Source: CAZEGV01 sp964511645 (GTDB lineage: Bacteria > Bacteroidota > Bacteroidia > Cytophagales > JAAEPT01). From it: a DNA stretch of 45,292 bases. The notes beneath the pieces are model-generated. The model saw only the letters and a program-made list of their open reading frames with translations, ran no database searches and was not told the DNA's origin. Positions within the stretch are counted from its first letter, which is position 1. Every line of letters starts with the position of its first letter. Position numbers and translations under genes: made by a program. The DNA lies in the NCBI GenBank assembly GCA_964511645.1, contig CAZEGV010000012.1, forward strand, positions 1-45,292. Direction: 5' to 3'. Shown here piece after piece: positions 10,231 through 17,630 of this stretch.

Positions 10231-10486
10231 GATTTTTTGTCTAAAGTTTATCTAAACCTCGTCTAAGTTCGTCTAATTTTTCTACTATTATCTATTCTTC
10301 AAAGGTTGATGCTATACGTGTTCCTTTTTGTGCTTGTTTTACTGTTTTATATAATGAATCATCGTCTAAGTTTATCTAAACTTCATCTAAGTATATATAA
10401 AATTATCCATTAAAAACATTGATTCTGTCGCTTAAATAGCATTTTTAAACCAACGTATAGATAATTATTATTTGAGTTTATCTAAA
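10231..10486 (-). repeat. Degenerate repeats of a gene 3' end upstream of hsdR
   Basis: The plus-strand motif GTTTATCTAAA occurs at 10246, 10370 and 10476, accompanied by variants of GTCTAAGTT. On the minus strand the copy at 10476 encodes the last codons (LDKLK, stop) of the upstream small gene, so the other two look like decayed duplicates of that gene's end. Between them, minus-strand codons 10369-10292 read open as LDDDSLYKTVKQAQKGTRIA and a few more residues to a TAG. They have no ATG and a stop just upstream, so they may be the debris of a lost gene. Confidence 0.5.
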
Positions 10487-10815
10487 TTTTCATTTATTAT
10501 CCATTCTGGTTTCCTAGTAGTCCCACTGTTTTTGATAGTGTTATTTCGTTGAGACATTGCTTGTAATAAATTTTTGATTTTGTTTTCTTTTTGCATTTCA
10601 GACAATGTTTCAGGGAGTTTATTCCAAAGTAATTCTCGTATTATGTTTCTGTTTGCTACCGCAAATCTTTTAAGGTAATCAACTATCAAATCTTTATAAT
10701 ATTTATCATCAAACCCTTTTTGCTTGATATAATCTGCTTTTAGAGTTGTTTGTTCGGCTACATCCGAAGAAATATGAAAATTTGGTTGTTGATATAGTGC
10801 TTGATTAGTCATCAT
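10468..10815 (-). CDS. Small winged-helix-like protein coupled to the AlbA_2 ATPase
   Basis: A 115-residue soluble protein. The segment ADYIKQKGFDDKYYKDLIVD, followed by NRNIIRELLWNKLPETLSEMQ and RKPEWIINE, resembles the C-terminal helical or winged-helix region seen at the end of some AlbA_2/HATPase proteins. Here it is a separate gene starting 4 nt after the stop of such a protein, which suggests translational coupling and a joint role, possibly DNA binding or control of the island. It could also be a split-off C-terminus of the preceding gene. No catalytic residues are visible. ATG-ATG start; either ATG is possible. Confidence 0.65.
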   Translation of the reverse strand: MMTNQALYQQPNFHISSDVAEQTTLKADYIKQKGFDDKYYKDLIVDYLKRFAVANRNIIRELLWNKLPETLSEMQKENKIKNLLQAMSQRNNTIKNSGTTRKPEWIINENLDKLK

Positions 10816-10819
10816 AAAC

Positions 10820-12496
10820 TTAGTTGTTGTTTTTGTCTAATACTTCCAAAACTGCTTGACCAAGCTCCGAGGTCAGGTAAGTTTGCTTTGAACTATTGGG
10901 CTTGTCGGTGATTGTTCGTTGTAATAGTTTTTGCTTTATCATTGGTTCGATATGACGCTTAAAATTATCATTATGAAATTTTAAATTTAAAGCATTTTCT
11001 TGAATGTTTTTATTTGACTTTTCTTTCAAACAAAAACTCAATATAGTGTATTGTTTTTTTGTTAACTGCTTACTCAACTTGTAAATATTTTGAGTTTCAA
11101 CTTGGTCGTTAACTTGGTCATTAACTTGGTCGTTAACTTGGTTACCTTTATTTTTTTTAGTTGCTTTAGAGTCTGTATGACTAGTTTTCATGTCATTTAC
11201 TTGGTCGTTGACTTGGTCGTTGATTTGCTCATTAACTTGGTCGTAAAACTCAGGATGTACAGGTAATTCGGTAACGAAATAAACCCGTTCTGGATCATTT
11301 GTACCAAATTGAGGACGTGTAGAACCATTTTGAAACATCGATTTCACTATGGTAGGTATGCCTGTTCCTCTGCCTTCTGTTAACCGTAGTTCTTTCAAAA
11401 ACTCGCCTACTCGTCTGTTTCTATACCTTCTTGCTCTTACTATACCTTTATCAAAATCAGCTTGTTTGAGTGAGGGGTCAACACCATTGTAACTGATTAT
11501 TTCTATCGAATTAGGAAGTATTCTAATCTCTATAGGGTCTAATAGTTCGTAATTGCGATGATAGACAGCATTCGATAATGCTTCTTCTATAGCACTAAAC
11601 GGATAGTTATATACTTTATCTACTTTGGCTGTATTTGTGTGTTTTATTATTTTTTCTTTTAGTACATTGACACGGATATAAGACAAAGCATCAATCAATT
11701 GTTGTTGTATTGTACCTCTGAATATTTTTTCGTTAAACGACTTACCCGCCAATCCATTAGGAAACTCTACTAAGTCTATTTGAGCCCCTTTAAAATATGT
11801 TTGAACATTTTTTGAAAACATCAACAAGCCCACGTTTTTAGGAAATAAATGTTCGTTAGCTCCTTGTGATAAATTCATTTTTTCAGCCAACTCTACTACG
11901 CTCATCGTTGCACTTTCGGTAAATAGCTTACTTTGAGTAAGCTCTAAATGCTCTCGCATCAAAGAAAAGCTCAACTCATCGACCTTAACAAACGAATTTA
12001 CTCGGTCATCAAAAGGAGTTTGAGAGGTTAACTGCTGTAATTCTCTTTCTTGTTCGTTGTTGGGGATAATGCTGTTGGAGTTGTACCTGATGCGGTAATT
12101 ATAAACCTTGTGTTTGGCTGTAACATCATCTGCCACTTTGTAGGGGCGATTACTGCCCGCAGGAACCCAGATGACCAACACATTTTTATTGTCTATTTGT
12201 TCTAATGATAAACGAGGAAAATAAGTAGGCTTGATAAGGTTACTCAGACTAACTAACTCTTTTTCGATTGACTCCAACTCCTTAGCATCAAACCCCAATA
12301 CAGGACGTTGTGGTTTACCCTTATTTTCTTTGATTCCTATGATAAGGTAACCACTGCCTTCATTTTCGAAATCGTTGGCAAAAGCACAAACCGTACGCAT
12401 AATCGTTTTCGGATTCCAGCCTTGTTTGAACTCTACACGAGTACTTTCTACAATAGCTCCCGACAACAAATCCTCTATATTGATTAAGATACTCAT
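10820..12496 (-). CDS. AlbA_2 / HATPase_c_4 ATP-binding protein (RecG-like regulator family)
   Basis: A 558-residue cytoplasmic protein. Residues about 8-125 form an AlbA_2 (Schlafen-like) domain (ESTRVEFKQGWNPKTIMRTV, then FANDFENEGSGYLIIGIKE). Residues about 290-400 form a HATPase_c_4 domain (SAIEEALSNAVYHRNYE, EIISYNG, GRGTGIPTIVKSMF). Residues about 425-470 are a linker of repeated NDQV units encoded by 12-bp tandem repeats. The C-terminus looks like a winged helix. Such proteins often accompany type I systems and are usually annotated as putative regulators; their biochemical role there is unsettled. It starts 2 nt after the hsdS stop, so it is cotranscribed. The in-frame 12-bp repeats could change linker length by slippage. 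Confidence 0.88.
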   Translation of the reverse strand: MSILINIEDLLSGAIVESTRVEFKQGWNPKTIMRTVCAFANDFENEGSGYLIIGIKENKGKPQRPVLGFDAKELESIEKELVSLSNLIKPTYFPRLSLEQIDNKNVLVIWVPAGSNRPYKVADDVTAKHKVYNYRIRYNSNSIIPNNEQERELQQLTSQTPFDDRVNSFVKVDELSFSLMREHLELTQSKLFTESATMSVVELAEKMNLSQGANEHLFPKNVGLLMFSKNVQTYFKGAQIDLVEFPNGLAGKSFNEKIFRGTIQQQLIDALSYIRVNVLKEKIIKHTNTAKVDKVYNYPFSAIEEALSNAVYHRNYELLDPIEIRILPNSIEIISYNGVDPSLKQADFDKGIVRARRYRNRRVGEFLKELRLTEGRGTGIPTIVKSMFQNGSTRPQFGTNDPERVYFVTELPVHPEFYDQVNEQINDQVNDQVNDMKTSHTDSKATKKNKGNQVNDQVNDQVNDQVETQNIYKLSKQLTKKQYTILSFCLKEKSNKNIQENALNLKFHNDNFKRHIEPMIKQKLLQRTITDKPNSSKQTYLTSELGQAVLEVLDKNNN

Positions 12497-12498
12497 AA

Positions 12499-13797
12499 TT
12501 AATTGTTTACCTCTTCTCTCACATCTATTTTACCCAAAACCACCTCACTGATAAGTGCCTTTTTGTATTCTTTTAATAACTCGATTTCTTGTTCTGTTTT
12601 GGAAAGGAGGTTGTCAAATTCTTTATTTTTGTTATCGAGAAAATCAGCTATTAAACCCTGTTCTATTATCGGAGGAATACCAAATTCAATATTAGAAATA
12701 AATTTATCCCAACTTGCACGAGGCATTTTTGAACCATATGTAGAACCATCAACAATAGTAATAATGTATTCGGATATAAGTCTATGAAATAAAAAAGAAG
12801 AGTTTATTCCGTCATAAGCTCTTAATACCAATAATTCACCTACACAACCTCCTACATTAGGAGCTATTACTACTTTTGCTAAATATGGTCTCAGCTTATT
12901 AAAAAGAATGTCTTTTTCAATAAAAAGATTAACGTCTCCTTGCATTTCATTAGCCCCTACGGTATTTAGAATATTACCTGTCCAACTCTCTATGTTTTCT
13001 AAAGCCAAAACATAATCAGGTTTTACTTGAGTTTTATTTGTAATTAGTTGACAAGTGTTTTTCAACCTCTTCACCTCCCAATGCTCAGGGATTTCGCCCA
13101 GCCACTCGATGCCACTGTCTTTCATAGGTACATTTGGGTCAAGCCCTTTGGTTACGGCTTGGTTGATGGTTGCGGTGCGTTCTTCTTTGTATAACGCTAT
13201 GAGTTGCTCCTTTTTGGCTATTAATTCATCTATCTCTGACGTTTTTACGTCGAGGTAGTTCGCTATTAACAAAGACTCTTTATAAGAACTAGGTGTAGGA
13301 ATAATAAGGTTATTATATTTATCAGCTCCTATATTTTGAATTGTAGCTTGTTGAAATGCACTTTGTTTCCAGTTTTCGTAGAAATTAGTTTTTGTTAAAT
13401 ATGATAGGAAAGTGCTATCAATCAATTTATTATTTACAGTTGCTTTTATTAGATAACCTGCAAAACACGCCCTTTCATTATACCCTTTAAAGAGAAATGT
13501 CTTTCCGACAGTTGCTCCACTACGAGCAAATAACACATCACCTTCTTTAAGAATATAATCTTTCGCAATATTTTCAGGTAAGGACTTAAAAGTGTCAGGT
13601 TTCAAATTACCATCTGAACCAAAATCTGTTATCCTAATATACCGAGGATTATCAGGGTTATCATCATTAGCCGATTCATTAGCACCATACTTTAAAGGTT
13701 CTTGGACAAGATACTTCAGCCTCTTCACCTCCCAATGCTCAGGGATTTCCCCAATCCATTCAATACCGCTTTGTTTATATTTTGAGTAAGGTTTCAT
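12499..13797 (-). CDS. hsdS: Type I specificity subunit S (HsdS)
   Basis: A protein of about 432 residues with two target-recognition domains, each opened by the same block (GIEW-I/L-GEIPEHWEVKRL), and two helical spacers (TSEIDELIAKKEQLIALYKE; NKEFDNLLSKTEQEIELLKE). It selects the bipartite DNA target for HsdM and HsdR. I start it at the ATG at 13797 (MKPYSKYKQSG), which matches the family start; a non-ATG extension to 13824 is open but runs into palindromic sequence. The coding DNA has near-identical blocks of about 30 bp at roughly 13066-13095 and 13720-13750, one per domain, which could recombine. Separated from hsdM by the abi cassette. Confidence 0.94.
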   Translation of the reverse strand: MKPYSKYKQSGIEWIGEIPEHWEVKRLKYLVQEPLKYGANESANDDNPDNPRYIRITDFGSDGNLKPDTFKSLPENIAKDYILKEGDVLFARSGATVGKTFLFKGYNERACFAGYLIKATVNNKLIDSTFLSYLTKTNFYENWKQSAFQQATIQNIGADKYNNLIIPTPSSYKESLLIANYLDVKTSEIDELIAKKEQLIALYKEERTATINQAVTKGLDPNVPMKDSGIEWLGEIPEHWEVKRLKNTCQLITNKTQVKPDYVLALENIESWTGNILNTVGANEMQGDVNLFIEKDILFNKLRPYLAKVVIAPNVGGCVGELLVLRAYDGINSSFLFHRLISEYIITIVDGSTYGSKMPRASWDKFISNIEFGIPPIIEQGLIADFLDNKNKEFDNLLSKTEQEIELLKEYKKALISEVVLGKIDVREEVNN

Positions 13798-13817
13798 GTT
13801 ATATAATGTTTGTTTTG

Positions 13818-13882
13818 TTAACACGTGTGTTTCGATGTGTTAATAAAAATGGTTTCTGTTAACACGTTATTTTGATGTGTTA
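13818..13882 (-). promoter_or_regulatory. Two operator-like palindromes upstream of hsdS
   Basis: TTAACAC, 12 nt, GTGTTAA lies at 13818-13843, and TTAACAC, 11 nt, GTGTTA at 13859-13882, 41 bp apart. They sit 21-85 bp upstream of the hsdS ATG. Two spaced, near-identical inverted repeats suggest binding sites for a dimeric regulator controlling hsdS. No promoter box could be placed with confidence, so the regulatory role is inference. Confidence 0.5.
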
Positions 13883-13968
13883 GTTTTTTTAAAATCTTTT
13901 TTGTTTCTACATCTTGAGCAAAAGGAAGTGTTGGAATGGTGTATTTCATAAGTCAGAGCAGCTTTCAG

Positions 13969-14066
13969 TTATGTCAAAATATTCTTAATACCATTTAAAG
14001 TACCTTCTTCCAAAGCCAAGATATCGGCTTTACCTCTGCCAACGAGCGAAGCGGTTTGTATTTGTT
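13969..14066 (-). pseudogene. Remnant of an hsdM 3' end
   Basis: The minus strand reads YKPLRSLAEV, then after a one-base deletion KADILALEEGTLNGIKNILT and TAA. The intact HsdM ends YKPLRSLKDI, KADILALESDANGGIKNVLA. At DNA level the blocks TACAAACCGCTTCGCTC and TGGCTTTGGAA are shared in the same order and spacing. This is therefore a second, divergent and frameshifted copy of the last ~32 codons of hsdM, located between abi and hsdS, where the original hsdM end would lie if the abi cassette had been inserted there. Confidence 0.88.
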
Positions 14067-14081
14067 GTAGGTTTTCATAGC

Positions 14082-15050
14082 TTAAATTGAATTTGTCCAA
14101 AGGTTTTGTTTTGTCCAGTCGATAAGGTTTGGCGAATTTCCTCCCTGGCTAGGTATCCCCATGTATTTAATTGGTGTTTTTGGGTATTTATGAAACAGTT
14201 CCATCAAATGCTCTTTTAGCTGATGCTCAGGATTTACCGTTAACAAAAGGTATTTAAGTATACTAATGGCATAAAATGAGCGATTTGTAACTTGTTCAAA
14301 ATCCTTAGTCAACCAAGGCAATTGAGGTTTTTGTAACCATTGAGGTTCTATTGCTATTTCTCTATTCCAAAGGCGACCATGATGCCCACAAATATTTCGT
14401 ATATGCGTAAGTGTGTGTAACCAAGATTTAAAAACAGTATGATGCACGCCAAATTCTGAGGCAATTAATTGTTTGTCTTCATTGTTTTTCAATCCATTAT
14501 AAAGCTTAGATAATTGCCCTAAAGTAAGCACTTCAAGACACATCCAAGAAGGTGGGTTTGTAGGCTGTTTATAGGTATTTTTGTAATGCTTGATAAATGT
14601 TTCTGTATGTTTTCCTTTGGTTGATTTCACTATCATATCCTGTATTTCACTATAAATATCTACGGTAAAATACGCTTTGGTCTTTTTATTACTATTTCTA
14701 TAAGGGTCTTTGTATATCGTTGCGTTATCCTGCCAATGAGCCCCATATTTATGGGCTAATTCGTAAGTCATTCGTGTACGGATAGAAACCTCTAAACGTT
14801 CGATAGCATCAAATACGATTAAACGTAACTCTCTATCAAACAAATACAAATTTAAAACATCGTCAAAAGAAATCCCTTTATCAAATTTATCCTTTTCAGA
14901 TTGAAAAGGAAGTGCATAAGCACTCAGTCGGTAGTAACTAATATTTGTTAAATAATGAATTGCCTTTGTTTCGTCCACAACCTCAAGTCCTCTTCTTTTC
15001 CAAAGATTTAATTGTTCTTGATGAGTTAAAGGTGGTTTGTTAAATTTCAT
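14082..15050 (-). CDS. Abi family (Abi_2, AbiF/AbiD-like) HEPN protein
   Basis: A 322-residue protein of the Abi_2 family. Visible family blocks are the N-terminal KPPLTHQEQLNLWKRRGLEV, YYRLSAYALPF, LNLYLFDRELRLIVFDAIER, LEVSIRTRMTYELAHKYG and, near the C-terminal half, the HEPN signature RNICGH (R218, H223) followed by HGRLWNRE. HEPN Arg/His pairs are RNase active sites, so it probably cuts RNA on phage infection or when its antitoxin fails. I chose the ATG at 15050 because the family begins there; an 11-codon upstream extension would enter the terminator of the preceding small RNA. It interrupts the hsdM-hsdS order and has its own RNA and promoter upstream, as reported for abiF loci. Confidence 0.9.
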   Translation of the reverse strand: MKFNKPPLTHQEQLNLWKRRGLEVVDETKAIHYLTNISYYRLSAYALPFQSEKDKFDKGISFDDVLNLYLFDRELRLIVFDAIERLEVSIRTRMTYELAHKYGAHWQDNATIYKDPYRNSNKKTKAYFTVDIYSEIQDMIVKSTKGKHTETFIKHYKNTYKQPTNPPSWMCLEVLTLGQLSKLYNGLKNNEDKQLIASEFGVHHTVFKSWLHTLTHIRNICGHHGRLWNREIAIEPQWLQKPQLPWLTKDFEQVTNRSFYAISILKYLLLTVNPEHQLKEHLMELFHKYPKTPIKYMGIPSQGGNSPNLIDWTKQNLWTNSI

Positions 15051-15069
15051 ATAAAAACCCTTTAAAACG

Positions 15070-15183
15070 AAAAAACCTCCCAAGTGTGCTGTCCGAAGAC
15101 AAGCCTGAGAGGTATATTATTTTTGATAGAAGAATACTTCTATTATTTCTTACGTAAAAAAAGAACGTTTGTTGTCCTTTTGT
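15070..15183 (-). ncRNA. Predicted small structured RNA upstream of abi (abiF-RNA-like)
   Basis: A predicted transcript of about 112 nt from the promoter at 15189-15219. It contains an AU-rich perfect hairpin, AUAGAAG-uauu-CUUCUAU (15143 to 15126), and a 3' hairpin (15112 to 15076) whose base pairs CCUCUCAGG with the matching GG-rich strand and whose tip is GUC-UUCG-GAC. Six U residues (15075 to 15070) follow at once, the form of an intrinsic terminator. The abi ATG is 20 nt downstream. Published work describes a conserved abiF RNA motif before abiF genes and RNA antitoxin function for AbiF relatives. I infer the same role here from position and structure; the primary sequence was not compared. 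Confidence 0.7.
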
Positions 15184-15188
15184 GGATA

Positions 15189-15219
15189 CAAACTTAATCA
15201 AGCTATCAAACATTTCAAA
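15189..15219 (-). promoter_or_regulatory. Bacteroidota promoter for the abi RNA
   Basis: On the minus strand, TTTG (-33 box, 15219-15216) and TAAGTTTG (-7 box, 15196-15189) are separated by 19 nt, a complete match to the Bacteroidota consensus TTTG-N19-TAnnTTTG. Transcription should start near 15183-15181, downstream of the hsdM stop codon, giving the abi cassette a promoter independent of hsdM. Confidence 0.75.
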
Positions 15220-15302
15220 AAAAATAGTGAAATTATTTATCGTTTTTTTGTAAAAAAAACACAGCATTAATTTTGATTTTTTATTTAATAAAAATAGTTG
15301 CA

Positions 15303-17015
15303 TCACGCCAACACATTTTTAATTCCTCCATTTGCATCACTTTCCAAAGCCAGTATGTCGGCTTTTATATCCTTCAAAGAGCGAAGCGGTTTGTACTCAT
15401 AAAAATACTTGGTGAAATTGATTTCATACCCCACCAACGATTTCTTTTCGTCTATCCACGCATCGGGTACGTGTGGCAATACCTCACGAGCCATATAGTC
15501 GGCAATGTCTTCTTTGAGCGGTATGCTTTCGGAATCACGTAGTTTACTGTCAGGTTTTGGGTTTCCTTTTTTGTCGGTAACCTTTTCTCCGTTTTCGTAC
15601 AAAGGTCGTTCTACAGTAATTTTGTTGTAACCAAAATCTTCGTTATCAAATAGCTTGCAGTAGTTCCCTGCTTCAAAGTTGCCATAGATTTCGGTAATCT
15701 CTTTGATATGCTCTTCCGAAAGTTCGTTACGTTTACTCCCCAACGATTTCGACATCTTTTTAAAGAAATTTACCGCATTAATCAATTGTACTTTTCCTTT
15801 GCGTTCGCTCAGTTTTCGGTTATTAATCACCCAAATATAGGTGCTAATACCCGTGTTGTAAAACAACTGATTGGGCAGAGCGATGATGCTTTCGAGCATA
15901 TCATTTTCGATTATCCATTGACGAATCGAGCTTTCGTTTTTGTTTTTGGACGGTGAACCCGAAAACAAAGGCGAGCCATTAAAAACAATTGCCAAACGAG
16001 AGCCTTTATCATCTTGTTTCATTTTAGAAATCAAGCTCATCAAAAACAAAAACGAACCGTCAGACTTGGCAGGTAACCCTGCTCCAAACCGTCCACCGTG
16101 TCCTAAACTATCGTGTTCTTCTTTTACAGGTTTATAAATCTTGTCCCATTTGACACCAAAAGGCGGATTGGTAATCAGGTAATCAAATTTTTGATTGTCC
16201 AATTGGTCTTCCGAAATCGAGTTTCCTCGTTTGATATTAGAAGCATTTTGCCCTTTTATGAGCATATCCGATTTGCAGATAGCGTAAGATTCGGGATTTA
16301 GCTCTTGTCCAAAAACTTCTAAACGAGCGTTTGGATTGAGTTCGTTGAGGTATTCTTCTGCCACCGAAAGCATACCGCCAGTACCTGCACAGCAATCATA
16401 AATGGTTTTTACGATGCCTTTTTTAGTTAAAATATCTCTGTCATTCAAAAAGAGGATATTTACCATCAAACGAATGACCTCACGAGGTGTGAAATGCTCT
16501 CCTGCGGTTTCATTAGATATTTCGGCAAACTTCCGAATCAGCTCTTCAAACATATAGCCCATTTCCATAGAGGAAATAGTTTCTGGGTGCAAATCAATTT
16601 CTTGAAAACGCTTAACTACCATAAAAAGTAGGTTTGCATCATCGAGTTTAGCGATTTGATTTTCAAATTCAAATTGCTCGATGATTTCACGAGCCTCCTC
16701 CGAAAATCCATTGATATAATTACGGAGATTGGAAGCGATATTATTGGGGTCAGCTACCAGCTTATCAAAATCAAAATTGCTTCGGTTATGAAATTTATAA
16801 CCTGCTATTTTATTCAAAACAGGGTCAACATTGTTTATCGTTAAGGTTTTTGCCGTAGCTAGTACTTTTTCTTTGGTGTTTTGTAATACACAATCCAATC
16901 TTCTCAATACCGTAAGTGGGAGTATCACTTTGCCATAGTCCGATTGTTTGTAATCCCCACGCAACAGGTCAGCGACAGACCATATAAAATTAGCCGATTC
17001 TTTAAAATTTTTCAT
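15303..17015 (-). CDS. hsdM: Type I DNA adenine methyltransferase subunit M (HsdM)
   Basis: A 570-residue N6-adenine methyltransferase subunit. The N-terminal helical domain is recognisable (NFIWSVADLLRGDYKQSDYG, ILPLTVLRRLDCVL). The SAM-binding motif is YDCCAGTGGMLSVAEE and the catalytic motif is NPPFGVKWD; GEHFTPREVIRLMV precedes motif I as usual. It modifies the sequence selected by HsdS and is required for both methylation and restriction. It is the first gene of the island. The C-terminal codons are duplicated in degraded form at 13969-14066. No good promoter match was found just upstream; the 615-bp gap before the next gene is filled by repeat copy A. Confidence 0.96.
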   Translation of the reverse strand: MKNFKESANFIWSVADLLRGDYKQSDYGKVILPLTVLRRLDCVLQNTKEKVLATAKTLTINNVDPVLNKIAGYKFHNRSNFDFDKLVADPNNIASNLRNYINGFSEEAREIIEQFEFENQIAKLDDANLLFMVVKRFQEIDLHPETISSMEMGYMFEELIRKFAEISNETAGEHFTPREVIRLMVNILFLNDRDILTKKGIVKTIYDCCAGTGGMLSVAEEYLNELNPNARLEVFGQELNPESYAICKSDMLIKGQNASNIKRGNSISEDQLDNQKFDYLITNPPFGVKWDKIYKPVKEEHDSLGHGGRFGAGLPAKSDGSFLFLMSLISKMKQDDKGSRLAIVFNGSPLFSGSPSKNKNESSIRQWIIENDMLESIIALPNQLFYNTGISTYIWVINNRKLSERKGKVQLINAVNFFKKMSKSLGSKRNELSEEHIKEITEIYGNFEAGNYCKLFDNEDFGYNKITVERPLYENGEKVTDKKGNPKPDSKLRDSESIPLKEDIADYMAREVLPHVPDAWIDEKKSLVGYEINFTKYFYEYKPLRSLKDIKADILALESDANGGIKNVLA

Positions 17016-17092
17016 TGTATATGGCGTAGTGACAGCTAGTCATTTTAAATTTTATTTAAAGTTTTCAAGTTACTGTTTTTTTATTGAAAAAC

Positions 17093-17560
17093 GAATGTCA
17101 TAGGGTCAAAATCAGAGCAAAACCCACACTTCCACTACGCTAACGCTTTATTTCCGTTTAGGGTCGGGATTTCCGTTATATCTTTTTTTTTCTTGTTATT
17201 GTTTTAAGTAAAAAAAGATGCCACTGCTACCGTGTTCGTCCACTGACTGATCCCTTTTGCACAAGCTTCGCTTGTTTGTTTTGCGTTATACCATTTTGAT
17301 TGTAATATGGCATTAGTGTTTTGCTTCACTCTCTAGCAGAATGGCGTTCATAAAACATAGCTTTAGCGATTTTTGTTAGCTCACAAAATTGGATAAGTAA
17401 AAAAAACGGGTTCCGCGTGAGTGATAGAGCGGTCTGTCTGAATCACATTGTGCGTAGTGGAACGAAGCACGATGTGATGAGTAGCGAAAGCACGACAACA
17501 TGAGCTTTTTAATTTCATAACACTCTGCGTTATGCAGATTAAAGCGAATGGTGGCACGCC
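17093..17560 (+). repeat. Structured dispersed repeat, copy A (expanded)
   Basis: Shares with copies B and C the order GGTCGGG, a T-rich arm (TATCTTTTTTTT), an A-rich return arm ending GATGCC, and then GATCCC. Hairpins: ACAAGC-ttc-GCTTGT (17261-17275), and a 12-bp stem (17442-17453 with 17467-17478, one G-T pair) around the 13-nt loop GTAGTGGAACGAA. It ends with GATGAGTAGCGAAAGC and CACGAC. Relative to copy B it has about 140 extra bases (roughly 17276-17415), which include an 18-nt relative of the window's terminal repeat (17288-17305). Short open frames here look spurious. It fills the gap between hsdM and the Nramp-like gene, both transcribed away from it. Confidence 0.75.
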
Positions 17561-17630
17561 CAAATCTTTTTTTATTTCTGGGTTTTTTTGAGCAAAATAA
17601 CTTACATTGGTCTTTAAATTAATTTAAAAT

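Noticed and set aside
12503..13789. Plus-strand frames across hsdS
   Set aside because: They mirror the duplicated recognition-domain blocks on the opposite strand and have no independent support.
13815..13890. CRISPR array upstream of hsdS
   Set aside because: Only two palindromic units 41 bp apart, with no spacer-repeat periodicity and no cas genes.
17381..17563. A 60-residue minus-strand protein in repeat copy A
   Set aside because: It lies across the conserved hairpin and closing strand; no family pattern.
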